Shown here piece after piece: positions 13,635-23,262 of a DNA stretch of 34,933 bases; position 1 is the first letter of the stretch; the number at the start of each line of letters is the position of its first letter. The notes below the pieces were generated by a model. That model was given only the letters and a program-made list of their open reading frames with translations. It did not search any database and was not told the DNA's origin. The stretch comes from UBA1367 sp040268355 (GTDB lineage Bacteria > Actinomycetota > Coriobacteriia > Coriobacteriales > Atopobiaceae): the NCBI GenBank assembly GCA_040268355.1, contig JAWRIT010000028.1, positions 1 to 34,933 on the forward strand, given 5' to 3'. Position numbers and translations under genes: made by a program.

Positions 13635-14951
13635 TCAGACGTTCTCGTGGCTCTCCAGGGGCTCGGAGACGACATAGCGGGCCAGTGACTCTCGGATGCG
13701 CTTCGAGGCCCTGATCGTGGCCCGCAGGCCCTCCTGGACATATTCCTCCCGCACGATCTGGCAGCGCTCGTGGATCATGTTCATCAGCTGTCCCTTGTCA
13801 TAGGGCAGAAGCACCGTGATCGTTTCGTCTCCTTCGGAGGCCTCCTGCGCGATGCGGTACAGCAGGGCGGAGATCCCCGTGCCCTTCAGGGCGGAGACGG
13901 TCACGGCATCGGGATGCGCGAGCGTAAGCGCCTGCAGCGTGTCCTCGTCAAGCAGGTCGATCTTGTTGTAGACGATCACCGAGCGGATCTGCTGGGCCCC
14001 GATCTCCTGCAGGATGCCATCGACCGCCGCCAGCTCCTTGTCGGCATGGGGGTCCGAGGCATCGACGACCCGCAGAATGAGGTCGGCGGCGAGCGTCTCC
14101 GCCAGCGTCGACTTGAACGACTCGATGAGGGTGGTCGGAAGCTTCTGGATGAACCCGACGGTGTCGGTGATGGTCACCTTGCGTCCCTCGTCAAGCACGA
14201 GCGAGCGCGTCGTGGGGTCGAGCGTGGCAAAGAGCTCGTCCTGGACGTACACGTCGGCTCCGGTCAGCTGGTTGAGCAGCGTCGATTTGCCCGCGTTGGT
14301 GTAGCCGACAAGCGCCACGCGATATACCCCGGACTCCCACCGCGCCTTGCTCTGGACGCTGCGCCTCCGATCAAGGCGGCGCAGCTCGCCGCGCAGCGTC
14401 GTGATGCGGTCGCGGATCAGCCGACGGTCGACCTCGAGCTGGCTCTCGCCCTGGCCGAACCTGCTGCCGATCCCACCGCGCGTCTGCTCGCCGACCAAGT
14501 GGCTCCACATGCCACGCAGCCGCGGCAGGACGTACTGGAGCTGGGCAAGCTGCACCTGCAGGCGCCCCTCGTGCGTTCGTGCGTGCTCCCCGAAGATATC
14601 GAGGATGAGCGCCGTCCGGTCGATCACCTTGACCGGCTCGCCAAACGCACGCTCGAGGTTGGACTGCTGCGAGGGGCTGAGCTCATCGTCAAAGATGACG
14701 ACATCGGCCTCCAGGCTCTTGACCAGGCCTGCCACCTCATCGACCTTGCCGCTGCCGATGTAGGTCTTCGGTATGGGATGGTCGAGTCGCTGCGTGACGA
14801 CCTGCACCACCTCGGCACCATCGGTCTCTGCCAGCCGATGCAGCTCGCCCAGCGACTCGTCTAACGACCACTCGGACCTTCCCTGGTCAACACCGACCAG
14901 AATGGCCCGCTCGGGCACTGGTGCCGTCTCAAAATGCTTGAACCGTGCCAT
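13635..14951 (-). CDS. hflX: GTPase HflX
   Basis: A 438-residue ribosome-associated GTPase that splits stalled or heat-damaged 70S ribosomes. The N-terminal HflX domain includes the YIGSGKVDE region and the GGIGSRFGQGESQLE glycine-rich segment. The G domain has G1 GYTNAGKST (216-224), G3 DTVG (263-266) and G4 NKID (329-332). The frame is open to 14996. ATG 14951 is preferred because AAGGA lies 8 nt upstream and the family N-terminus begins near here. The start lies inside the end of miaA (23-nt overlap), so it is translated as part of the miaB-miaA-hflX operon, the same order as in mycobacteria. Confidence 0.95.
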   Translation of the reverse strand: MARFKHFETAPVPERAILVGVDQGRSEWSLDESLGELHRLAETDGAEVVQVVTQRLDHPIPKTYIGSGKVDEVAGLVKSLEADVVIFDDELSPSQQSNLERAFGEPVKVIDRTALILDIFGEHARTHEGRLQVQLAQLQYVLPRLRGMWSHLVGEQTRGGIGSRFGQGESQLEVDRRLIRDRITTLRGELRRLDRRRSVQSKARWESGVYRVALVGYTNAGKSTLLNQLTGADVYVQDELFATLDPTTRSLVLDEGRKVTITDTVGFIQKLPTTLIESFKSTLAETLAADLILRVVDASDPHADKELAAVDGILQEIGAQQIRSVIVYNKIDLLDEDTLQALTLAHPDAVTVSALKGTGISALLYRIAQEASEGDETITVLLPYDKGQLMNMIHERCQIVREEYVQEGLRATIRASKRIRESLARYVVSEPLESHENV

Positions 14952-15900
14952 CGTCTTCATCCTTGCTCGCCTCGGGACCCTCGCTCGAGACCTCATCCAC
15001 CACCAAGGAGACTGCGCGCTCGAGGTCGTCCGCCCGTATCCATCGTACGCGTTCGTCGTGGGAGAACCATGAGATCTGCCGCTTGGCGTATCGCCGGGTG
15101 CGCCGCTTGATCACCTCACGAGCCTCGTCAAGCGTGAGCTCGCCGTCGAGGGCCTGCAGCACCTCCTTGTAGCCAATCGCCTGCGAAGCCGTCCGGCGCT
15201 CGCGCAGACCCTGCCCGACCAGGCGTTCGACCTCCTCGACCAGACCGTGGGCGAACATCTCGTCCACACGCCGGTCGATGCGACGATACAGCTCGTCGCG
15301 GTCCAGCTCGATCCCCCAGATGCGTGCATCATACCATGGCCTTCGAGCATGGAGCCCCTGGTGGTGCTGCGCATAGGAGCGGCCCTCGTCTTGCATCTCC
15401 AGCGCGCGTATCACGCGGCGGGCGTTATGGGGGTGGATCAGCCTCGCGCTCTGCGGGTCGCGGCGGGCGAGCTCGGCGTGCAGGGCATCCGCGCCCATGG
15501 CGTCCAGAAGCTGCTCATAGTGCCTTCGACGCGTCCCACCGATCGCACCGGACGGAAAGCGCATGTCGTCGATCACGGCGTTCAGGTACAGCCCCGTGCC
15601 GCCACACAGCACCGGCGTCACGCCGTCAGCCAACAGGTCGTCAATGACTTGACGCGCCGTCTGCTGGAAGCGCTGCGCGGAATAGTCACAGGTGATGTCG
15701 ACGACGTCGACCATGAGCAGCGGACGGCGACGTTCGTCGACGGGCGTCTTGGCGGTCCCGACGTCCATGCCTCGATACACCTGCATCGCATCGATCGAAA
15801 CCACCGAGGACCCAAGTGCCTGGGCGACTCGATCCGCAAGCTCGCTCTTTCCAGATGCGGTCGGCCCGACGATGGCGACGAGCGGTCCGGGAAGGCTCAT
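14929..15900 (-). CDS. miaA: tRNA dimethylallyltransferase
   Basis: A 323-residue cytosolic enzyme that adds a dimethylallyl group to N6 of A37 in tRNAs reading UNN codons. It has the P-loop GPTASGKS (12-19), the SIDAMQVYRGMDVGTAK segment (35-51), GGTGLY near 98, and RRVIRALE. The start at 15900 overlaps the miaB stop as ATGA; an upstream in-frame start at 15918 has no advantage. Its product is the substrate of MiaB, encoded immediately upstream, so coupling makes pathway sense. Confidence 0.96.
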   Translation of the reverse strand: MSLPGPLVAIVGPTASGKSELADRVAQALGSSVVSIDAMQVYRGMDVGTAKTPVDERRRPLLMVDVVDITCDYSAQRFQQTARQVIDDLLADGVTPVLCGGTGLYLNAVIDDMRFPSGAIGGTRRRHYEQLLDAMGADALHAELARRDPQSARLIHPHNARRVIRALEMQDEGRSYAQHHQGLHARRPWYDARIWGIELDRDELYRRIDRRVDEMFAHGLVEEVERLVGQGLRERRTASQAIGYKEVLQALDGELTLDEAREVIKRRTRRYAKRQISWFSHDERVRWIRADDLERAVSLVVDEVSSEGPEASKDEDDGTVQAF

Positions 15901-17261
15901 CGCGGCTCGCCTTGGCACGTGCCACGCAGGTACCAGGTCCGTGCCTCGTCGACCTTCACGTCCACGATCTTGCCCACAAGCGCGGCGCTCTGCTGGCCCT
16001 CGGGCAGCGGGAAGTGAACGGTCTGATTCTTTGCGCTGTGGCCGACCATGACCGTCCCATCGCGCTTCGAGGGCCCTTCCACCAAGACGTCGACAAGCGC
16101 GCCCAGCTCGCGCTGGTTCGCCTCGTGCGCCTGCTCGGCGACAAGGTTGGCAAGTCGGTCGAAGCGCTCCTGAATGACCTCGCGCGGCGTGTCGTTGACC
16201 ATGCGCGCGGCCGGCGTTCCCGGCCGCTTAGAGTAGATGAAGGTGTAGGCCGACGAGAACTGTGCCGCGCGAACGAGCGAGAGCGTCTCCTCGAAGTCCT
16301 CCTCGGTCTCTCCCGGGAAGCCCACGATGATGTCGGTCGAGAGCGCAAGGTCGGGCATGGCGGCCCGCAGCGCCCCGACGAGCTCAAGGTACTGCTCGCG
16401 GGTGTAGCGGCGGTTCATGGCCTTGAGCACGCGCGTGGAGCCGCTCTGCACGGCCAGGTGCAGGTGGGGCAGCACGCTGGGCGTCTCCGCCATGGCGGCG
16501 ATGACCTCGTCGGTGAGGTCCTTGGGATTGGAGGAGGTGAACCTGATGCGTTCGATGCCCGTCTCCCCCACCGCCCGCAACAGCTCTGCGAAGCGTGGCG
16601 CGCCATAGAGGTCGCGCCCGTAGGAGTTGACGTTCTGCCCAAGCAAGCAGATCTCGCGCACGCCATCGGCGGCGAGCGCGGCGCACTCGTCCACGATCCG
16701 CTCGTGCACCCGGCTGCGTTCGCGACCTCGGACATGCGGGACGATGCAGAAGGAGCAGAAGTTGTTGCAGCCCGTCATGATGGGGACCCATGCGTGGAAG
16801 GGCTGGGCGCGATGGCTCGGCAGATCGGTCGAGAAGCCGCGTCCCTGCTCGTCGGTGTCCACGGCCACCTCGCTCTTATCGTCCAGCGCACGGGCGAGCA
16901 GGTCGGGAAGGGCCGCCAGCGCGCTCGTGCCGAAGACGACGTTCACCTGCGGGATCTGCTCGCGAATCCGCACGCCGTCGCGCTGCGCGATGCAGCCGCC
17001 CACCGCCAGGACACGCCTGCCATGGGGCGCCGGCTTGGCGCTCACGACCGCGGAGGCCTGTCCGTAGAGGCGCGTGTCGGCGTTCTCCCGCACGCAGCAG
17101 GTCATGAAGACCACGATGTCGGCCTCGTCGAAGCTTTCGACCTCGAAGCAGCCACAGTCGTCGAGCAGGCCGCTCACGCGCTCCGCGTCGTGGAAGTTCA
17201 TCTGGCAGCCGAACGTCCGCACATGGTAGGACAGTCCGGCAAGCCTCGTGTCATGGTGCAT
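15897..17261 (-). CDS. miaB: tRNA-2-methylthio-N6-dimethylallyladenosine synthase
   Basis: A 454-residue radical-SAM methylthiotransferase acting on i6A37 of tRNA. The N-terminal UPF0004 domain has the auxiliary cluster cysteines C19 (GCQMN), C55 or C56 and C90. The radical-SAM motif is C165-x3-C169-x2-C172 (CNNFCSFC). A TRAM domain ends the protein. The ATG directly follows the SpoVS stop codon with no spacer, and the gene overlaps miaA by 4 nt. It is distinguished from the related RimO at 23846-25231 by its GCQMN motif and by its neighbour miaA. Confidence 0.97.
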   Translation of the reverse strand: MHHDTRLAGLSYHVRTFGCQMNFHDAERVSGLLDDCGCFEVESFDEADIVVFMTCCVRENADTRLYGQASAVVSAKPAPHGRRVLAVGGCIAQRDGVRIREQIPQVNVVFGTSALAALPDLLARALDDKSEVAVDTDEQGRGFSTDLPSHRAQPFHAWVPIMTGCNNFCSFCIVPHVRGRERSRVHERIVDECAALAADGVREICLLGQNVNSYGRDLYGAPRFAELLRAVGETGIERIRFTSSNPKDLTDEVIAAMAETPSVLPHLHLAVQSGSTRVLKAMNRRYTREQYLELVGALRAAMPDLALSTDIIVGFPGETEEDFEETLSLVRAAQFSSAYTFIYSKRPGTPAARMVNDTPREVIQERFDRLANLVAEQAHEANQRELGALVDVLVEGPSKRDGTVMVGHSAKNQTVHFPLPEGQQSAALVGKIVDVKVDEARTWYLRGTCQGEPR

Positions 17262-17579
17262 CTAGACGATCAGCTCCTGGATGTCATCCGGTGTGTCTGG
17301 TGCCGCCGGCGGAACGATCCTGTGCACGTAGACGGCGATGCGAATGGCCGTGCGACTCTCGCCGTTGATGTCGATGTCGGCGAAGGTCGGCGCGCATGAG
17401 ATGTCCACGCCGGTCGGGATCAAAAACCCACGGGCGATCGCGACGGCCTTGATGACCTGGTTGACCGCTCCGGCGCCCACGGACTGAATGTTGACGGGCA
17501 CTCCGTCTTTGACCATCCCCGCAATGGCACCGGCCACGGAAGCGGGAGATGACTTACTCGATACCTTGAGGTATTCCAT
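17262..17579 (-). CDS. spoVS: Stage V sporulation protein S homologue
   Basis: A 105-residue protein of the SpoVS/Alba-like family. The conserved MEYLKVSSKSSPASVAGAIAG start and the VNIQSVGAGAVNQVIKAVAIARG region are intact, with a short extra C-terminal tail (~90-105). In Bacillus, SpoVS is needed for spore coat assembly and affects septation, but the family is widespread in non-sporulating bacteria and adopts a nucleic-acid-binding type fold. AGGAG precedes the ATG. The stop abuts the miaB start, so it leads the miaB-miaA-hflX operon from the promoter at 17648-17676. Its role here is unknown. An RNA- or DNA-related function would fit the neighbouring RNase Y and tRNA genes. Confidence 0.95.
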   Translation of the reverse strand: MEYLKVSSKSSPASVAGAIAGMVKDGVPVNIQSVGAGAVNQVIKAVAIARGFLIPTGVDISCAPTFADIDINGESRTAIRIAVYVHRIVPPAAPDTPDDIQELIV

Positions 17580-17647
17580 AGTGCGTCTCCTGGAGCGGTT
17601 GTACTGCGACGTTGCAACATTCAGTGCAGAGGTTTTCTCGTTCAGTC

Positions 17648-17676
17648 ATGATACAGATTTTATGGGTTTCTGTGAA
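17648..17676 (-). promoter_or_regulatory. Promoter of spoVS-miaB-miaA-hflX
   Basis: On the minus strand TTCACA (17676-17671), 17-nt spacer, TATCAT (17653-17648). Each hexamer matches consensus at 5 of 6 positions. It sits between the GHKL gene stop and spoVS. Confidence 0.7.
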
Positions 17677-17689
17677 GTCCCGTGCTCCG

Positions 17690-18772
17690 TCAGTCCTCGC
17701 CTTCGTAGTCGAACGAGACGGTCAGCCTCGTACCCGAGACACGAATGCGCGGCGGGGCGGTGAGCGAGAGATAGTAGCGTTTTGCAAGGTAGGCGAAGTC
17801 GCGCTCCATCATGCGGGAGAACGCCTCGACATCCTCCTCGGAGAGCTGCAGACCCCGCTGGTCGTGGGTGAGGTCGACGGGGCGTTCCCGAGGCGAGCGG
17901 GCATGCGTGAGCCGGAACAGAACGCTGCGCTGCGGGCGGATCTGCCCGGCAAGGATGCGATGCGCCGTTCGCTCGGAGATCTCCAGACCTTCTGCGCGGG
18001 CCAACTCGCACAGCTCGCGCGCGTCCGAGGCGACGGCAAAGCGCTCCAGGATGGGAAGCTCCTCGAGACGCTCGAGAAAGACGAGCTCGCTGCCATGGAC
18101 GGAAGGTCGCACGCGCGAACGTGCGGTTGCGACGATGTCGGCGGCGGAGCCGAGATACACCTCGCACCGATTCTTCTCCTCCAAGGCGAACTCGCAGCAG
18201 GTGCGCACGATGTTGTGCGGACCTCGCTCTATCACGGGTTTGTCGTCCTCGTCTCGTCCGATGTGGGGCCAGAGGGACTGGTCGGACTTCTCCGGCAACA
18301 CGCTCGTGTCGGTGACGACCCGAATGGAGGAGCCCTTGTCAGGGGCGGTGTCGACCACCGTGGCCTCAAGGACGTTCTCACGCACGGAGTACAGGGCCAT
18401 GCCCCGCCCATGGACGCCCCAGCGGTCCAGGTGCACCGACTCCAGCTTCGAGGTCACGCGCGCGTCAAAGATGCGTTCGCGCAGGTCCTCCGGGATGCCG
18501 CTCCCGTCGTCGAGCATCACGATCGTGCGGATGGAGCCCTCACGCCAGGTGCCCACGAAGATCCTCCGTGCGCCAGCGTCACGTGCGTTGCGGAGCAGCT
18601 CGATCACGATGTCCTCGCTGCTGCGAATGTCGTGGCGGGCCTGTCGGCGCTCCGCCTCGGCCACGCGCAGGCGGACGAAGCCGCCCCCAAGGTTCTCCTC
18701 GACGCGCAAGGCTCGCTCGCCCCCCATCTGGGAGACGAACGAGGCCAGCTCGTCTGCTCGGGAATCAGGCAT
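17690..18772 (-). CDS. GHKL-type ATPase of unknown function
   Basis: A 360-residue predicted cytosolic protein. Residues ~45-155 form a GHKL (gyrase/Hsp90/MutL type) ATP-binding domain: E58 and N62 in ELLRNARDAGA, D88-x-G90-x-G92 in DDGSGIP, and the lid loop GVHGRGMAL (119-127). There is no His-phosphoacceptor domain, no transmembrane segment and no receiver partner, so it is not a sensor kinase. It also lacks the length of MutL or Hsp90. The C-terminal ~200 residues match nothing I recognise; they end in an acidic FDYEGED. It starts 8 nt after rny, with only a weak ribosome binding site, so expression may depend on rny. It precedes spoVS. The ATPase fold is well supported; the role is unknown. 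Confidence 0.8.
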   Translation of the reverse strand: MPDSRADELASFVSQMGGERALRVEENLGGGFVRLRVAEAERRQARHDIRSSEDIVIELLRNARDAGARRIFVGTWREGSIRTIVMLDDGSGIPEDLRERIFDARVTSKLESVHLDRWGVHGRGMALYSVRENVLEATVVDTAPDKGSSIRVVTDTSVLPEKSDQSLWPHIGRDEDDKPVIERGPHNIVRTCCEFALEEKNRCEVYLGSAADIVATARSRVRPSVHGSELVFLERLEELPILERFAVASDARELCELARAEGLEISERTAHRILAGQIRPQRSVLFRLTHARSPRERPVDLTHDQRGLQLSEEDVEAFSRMMERDFAYLAKRYYLSLTAPPRIRVSGTRLTVSFDYEGED

Positions 18773-18780
18773 AGGGCTCG

Positions 18781-20340
18781 CTACTTGGCGATGTCGACCG
18801 CGCGAGACTCGCGGATGACGACCACGCGCACCTGGCCGGGATACTCCATCTCGTCCTCGATCTGCTTGGCGATGTCGTGGGCAAGGACCGTCGCCTCGGC
18901 GTCGGAGATCTTCTCGGGCTCGACCATGACGTGCAGCTCGCGACCAGCCTGCATCGCGTAGGTGCGCTCGACGCCATCGTGGGCGTTGGAGATGTCCTCG
19001 AGCTTCTCGAGGCGCTTGATGTAGTTCTCGGCGGACTCACGGCGCGCGCCGGGGCGTGCCGCCGAGATGGCGTCGGCCGCCTGGACGAGCACGTCCAGCA
19101 CCGACGAGGGCTCGACATCGGCATGATGGGCCTCGACGGCGTGCACGATCTCGGGGCGCTCACCATAGCGGCGGCAGAGCTCCGCGCCCAGCACCGCGTG
19201 CGGCCCCTCGACCTCGTGGTCGATGGCCTTGCCAAGGTCGTGCAGCAGGCCCGCGCGCTTGGCCGGGGTCGCGTCAAGACCCAGCTCGGAGGCCATGATG
19301 CCGCAAAGGGCAGAGACCTGCGCCGAGTGCTGCAGGACGTTCTGGCCAAACGACGTGCGGTAGCGCAGCGCGCCGAGGGTCTTGACCAGCTCGGGGTGCA
19401 GGTCATGGATGCCCGCGTCATAGGCGGCCTGCTCGCCGGACTCCTGGACGCGCTCGCCCACCAGACGCTCGGCCTTCTTGTACATCTCCTCGATGCGGGC
19501 GGGATGGATGCGGCCGTCGGCGATGAGGTTCTCGAGCGCGACGCGTGCGGTCTCCCGCCTGACCGGATCGAAGCTCGAGAGGACGACGGTCTCAGGCGTG
19601 TCATCGATGACGAGCGAGACGCCGGAGACCTGCTCGAAGGTCCGGATGTTTCGACCCTCGCGGCCGATGATGCGGCCCTTGAGGTCGTCCGAGGGGATGT
19701 GGACGGAGGTCACGGTGATCTCTCCGGCCTGGTCGGCGGCGCACCGCTGGATGGCCGTCGAGACGATCTCTCGCGCGGTCTTGTCGGCTTGGGCGCGCAC
19801 GCGCTGCTCCGAGTCGCGCAGGATCTGCGCCTCGTCACGCACGACCTCGGAGCGCACCCGAGCGAGCAGCTCGTCGTGGGCGTCGGCCTTGGTCAGGCTC
19901 GAGATGCGCTCCAGCTCGCTCATCTGCTTGCCAAAGAGCGCGTCGACCTCGTTCTTGCGGCGGTCGAGCTGGCCTTGCAGGCTCGAGAGCTGGTGCTCCT
20001 TGCGGTCGAGCGAGTCGTTGCGCCGATCAAGCGTCTCCTCGCGCTGCATGATGCGCCGTTCGAGCACCTGCAGCTCGCTCTTGCGCTTGTTGTCCTCCGC
20101 CTCGGACTTCTGGCGGATCTGAAGGATCTCCTCGCGCGCCTCCACGAGGGCGGTCTTGCGGGCGCTCTCGGCGTCGCGCTGCGCCTCGCTGGTGATGCGC
20201 TCGGCGGTGGCACGTGCGTCCGCGATCTGCTGCTCGGCCTCACGGACGCGTGCGTTGTTCTTGTTGCCAAGGTAGAGGTACGCGACCAGCGCACCAACCA
20301 CCAGGCATGCGATGCCAACGGCGATTGCTAGGAAGTTCAT
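18781..20340 (-). CDS. rny: Ribonuclease Y
   Basis: A 519-residue membrane-anchored endoribonuclease that starts mRNA decay. It has an N-terminal transmembrane helix (~3-23), a long charged coiled coil (~28-195), a KH RNA-binding domain (GRIIGREGRNIR, 222-233) and an HD hydrolase domain with H367-D368 (LLHDLGKAID). The length matches the family. The open frame extends to 20709, but ATG 20340 has GAGGAG upstream and gives the canonical membrane-anchor start; the extension is leader DNA. RNase Y is typical of Firmicutes, while many actinobacteria use RNase E. The leader contains several palindromes (20373-20483). Confidence 0.97.
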   Translation of the reverse strand: MNFLAIAVGIACLVVGALVAYLYLGNKNNARVREAEQQIADARATAERITSEAQRDAESARKTALVEAREEILQIRQKSEAEDNKRKSELQVLERRIMQREETLDRRNDSLDRKEHQLSSLQGQLDRRKNEVDALFGKQMSELERISSLTKADAHDELLARVRSEVVRDEAQILRDSEQRVRAQADKTAREIVSTAIQRCAADQAGEITVTSVHIPSDDLKGRIIGREGRNIRTFEQVSGVSLVIDDTPETVVLSSFDPVRRETARVALENLIADGRIHPARIEEMYKKAERLVGERVQESGEQAAYDAGIHDLHPELVKTLGALRYRTSFGQNVLQHSAQVSALCGIMASELGLDATPAKRAGLLHDLGKAIDHEVEGPHAVLGAELCRRYGERPEIVHAVEAHHADVEPSSVLDVLVQAADAISAARPGARRESAENYIKRLEKLEDISNAHDGVERTYAMQAGRELHVMVEPEKISDAEATVLAHDIAKQIEDEMEYPGQVRVVVIRESRAVDIAK

Positions 20341-20372
20341 GCTGTCTCCTCGAATGAGCGTGCATCGTTTGT

Positions 20373-20483
20373 AGGTGTCAAACCATGGCGCCGCCATGGC
20401 GATCGCCATTCGAGGCATGTTGGCTGATGGCCCAGAATTGGACACCTGATGGTTCATGTAAAAATATAAATCATCAGCTGATG
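20373..20483. repeat. Cluster of palindromes in the rny leader
   Basis: ATGGCG-C-CGCCAT (20385-20397) overlaps ATGGCGATCGCCAT (20396-20409), a perfect 14-bp palindrome. AGGTGTC (20373-20379) and GACACCT (20441-20447) enclose them. CATCAGCTGATG (20472-20483) is a further perfect 12-bp palindrome next to an AT-rich patch that might hold a promoter. No convincing -35/-10 pair was found. The rest of the 20341-20709 gap shows only a tandem GTTCGATC/GTTCGAGC at 20528-20543. Confidence 0.5.
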
Positions 20484-20709
20484 TGCCAGCAGACGCGAAG
20501 TGACTCAAACGGCACTTCCAATCGTATGTTCGATCGTTCGAGCTGTCAAATGACTCATGCTCATCGTCGCAGGTAGCGTCTCGCTCACCATCAAAAGAAG
20601 ATAACGCGTGTGTCCCGCCAACCGGTCGCGAAGCCTGCTTCAGGTTGTTGCCACCACGTCCGCGCAAGCCGCCCGACGCCGCGCCTCTGGACGCGCGCGA
20701 GAGGGCCAC

Positions 20710-21392
20710 TCACGCCTCGATGCGCTGGGCCAGCACCGTGCGCGCGGCGCCGTGCGCCACAGACCCGGCAAAGCCACGACCGGACAGGAATCGAACGAGC
20801 TTCTCATAGGCGTGCGGCTCGCGCACTCGTCTGCGGGAGGCCACCTCGACCGCGCGGTCGAACTCCTCCTCGGGGTCGAGGAAGTCGTAGGGCCAACCGC
20901 TGATGTCCTCCACCTTGATGCCGCGGTTGGACAACTCACGCTCGATGCGCGAGATCCCCCACCCCGAGGCGACCTTGGTGCGTACGAAGACCTCTGCATA
21001 TCGACCGTCATCGACCAAGTGCGTCTCCTGCGCCCGCTCGACGCAGGCGTCCACCGTCGTCTGCGCGTACCCGTCGAGACGAAGCTTGCGGCGCAGCTCC
21101 TCGGCGGAGTAGTCGCGCTGGTTCACCAGGCGCTCGATACGTGCCACAGCGCAGCTGCGACAGAGCTCGCCGGTCATCTGGCGCAGCTCGCCGCGCGTCT
21201 GGGGGCGAACCTCGCCCGACTGAAGCTTGGCGTCGAGCAGGCGTCCGACGCGCACGGGCACCACGACCCGCTCCTCTTCGGGAGTCTGTGGGTTGATGAC
21301 GAGCGTCGCTCGCGGGCGCCTGCCGCCAAGCTCGGTACGCGCACGGCCTGGAAGGACGACCTCCCAGGCCAAGGTCTGGCCGCTGGCGTCGC

Positions 21393-21396
<4 letters not shown>
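20710..21396 (-). CDS. recX: Regulatory protein RecX
   Basis: A 228-residue modulator that limits RecA filament growth. The three-helix repeats typical of RecX are readable: AVARIERLVNQRDYSAEELRRKL, VERAQETHLVDDGRYAEVFVRTKV and RIERELSNRGIKVEDI. The first ~75 residues are an extra N-terminal region with a beta-rich, Arg-containing composition. The ATG overlaps the recA TGA as ATGA, so RecX is made at a coupled, probably lower level than RecA and shares its SOS control. Confidence 0.92.
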
Positions 21397-22496
<1,100 letters not shown>

Positions 22497-22524
22497 GGTA
22501 CCCCCACATCAATCGACTGTCCCC

Positions 22525-22553
22525 ATAGTAACGAACAACCGTTCGTGTGTCAA
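22525..22553 (-). promoter_or_regulatory. recA promoter with embedded LexA box
   Basis: On the minus strand TTGACA (22553-22548), a 17-nt spacer and TACTAT (22530-22525). The spacer contains the dyad ACGAAC-N4-GTTCGT (22531-22546), a close match to the Gram-positive LexA site CGAACRNRYGTTYC. LexA bound there would cover the space between the two promoter elements. Confidence 0.85.
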
Positions 22554-22705
22554 ACGGTCTGCGCCGACCGTAGCAGGCACAGCTTGTCCGACCCTCGCAC
22601 CTGCCTCGTGGTTCGCTCGCACCGAGCTGCCCCCACACGGGCACTCCGCACGCGGCCCCTCCCCAGAACGTGGGGGCGAGCAGGGCACCTCCGTGCGATC
22701 GCCGC
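22554..22705. other. Gap between cinA and the recA promoter
   Basis: GC-rich, with no open frame or strong hairpin followed by a T-run. The clgR-type HTH gene usually found between cinA and recA in mycobacteria is not present. Confidence 0.4.
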
Positions 22706-23260
22706 CTATGACGTGCGTCCCGCCGCCCACTCGGCCGAGGAGGAAAGCTCCTCGATTCCTTCACAGAGCAGTTCCAGCGCCCGAGCGGTGGCCTGGAGCC
22801 TGACCGCCGCGCGCTCACCCGAGAAGTGGTGGCAGGTCGTGCGCACACGTCCGCAGACGTACAGGCCGAACCAGACGGTGCCGACGGGCTTTCCCGGCTC
22901 GGCGCCCCCGGGTCCCGCGATGCCGGTCACGGAGACCGAGACGCTGCTGCTGAGCAACCGCGCGACGCCGGCACACATCTCGTCGGCACAGTCGGAGCTG
23001 ACCGCCCCCAGGAACGGGTCATCCAGGACCTTCGCGTCCACGCCGAGCACGGAGCGCTTGACGGGGATGGCATAGCTGACGACGCCGCCTAAGAAGGGCT
23101 CCGATGAGCCCGCGACCGAGGTGATCGCGGCGCTGACCAGCCCTCCGGTGCACGACTCGGCGCACGAGAGCGTCACGTGGGCGCGGGTGGCACGCCGCAC
23201 GACGTCGTGGGCGCAGGCACAGATCCGCTCCTCAAGCTCCTCGAGCTCCGTGCGCCCCAC
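22706..23260 (-). CDS. CinA C-terminal domain protein, NMN amidohydrolase type
   Basis: A 184-residue protein consisting only of the CinA C-terminal (PncC) domain, which deamidates nicotinamide mononucleotide in NAD recycling. It has the conserved LSCAESCTGGLVSAAIT (31-47), VTGIAGPGGAEPGKPVGTVW (111-130) and the closing ATARALELL helix. The open frame extends to 23452, but that part lies inside pgsA. A GTG at 23260, 2 nt after the pgsA stop, gives the normal N-terminus and suggests coupling. The N-terminal MoCF-like half of full-length CinA is absent. A pgsA-cinA-recA order is common in actinobacteria and Firmicutes. Confidence 0.9.
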   Translation of the reverse strand: MGRTELEELEERICACAHDVVRRATRAHVTLSCAESCTGGLVSAAITSVAGSSEPFLGGVVSYAIPVKRSVLGVDAKVLDDPFLGAVSSDCADEMCAGVARLLSSSVSVSVTGIAGPGGAEPGKPVGTVWFGLYVCGRVRTTCHHFSGERAAVRLQATARALELLCEGIEELSSSAEWAAGRTS

Positions 23261-23262
23261 CG

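Noticed and set aside
15816..17399. A 527-codon open frame on the + strand opposite miaB
   Set aside because: Shadow of an intact MiaB with all cluster cysteines.
20341..20709. N-terminal extension of RNase Y by 123 residues
   Set aside because: The family start with its membrane helix is at 20340 with a good GAGGAG site. The upstream part is palindrome-rich leader.
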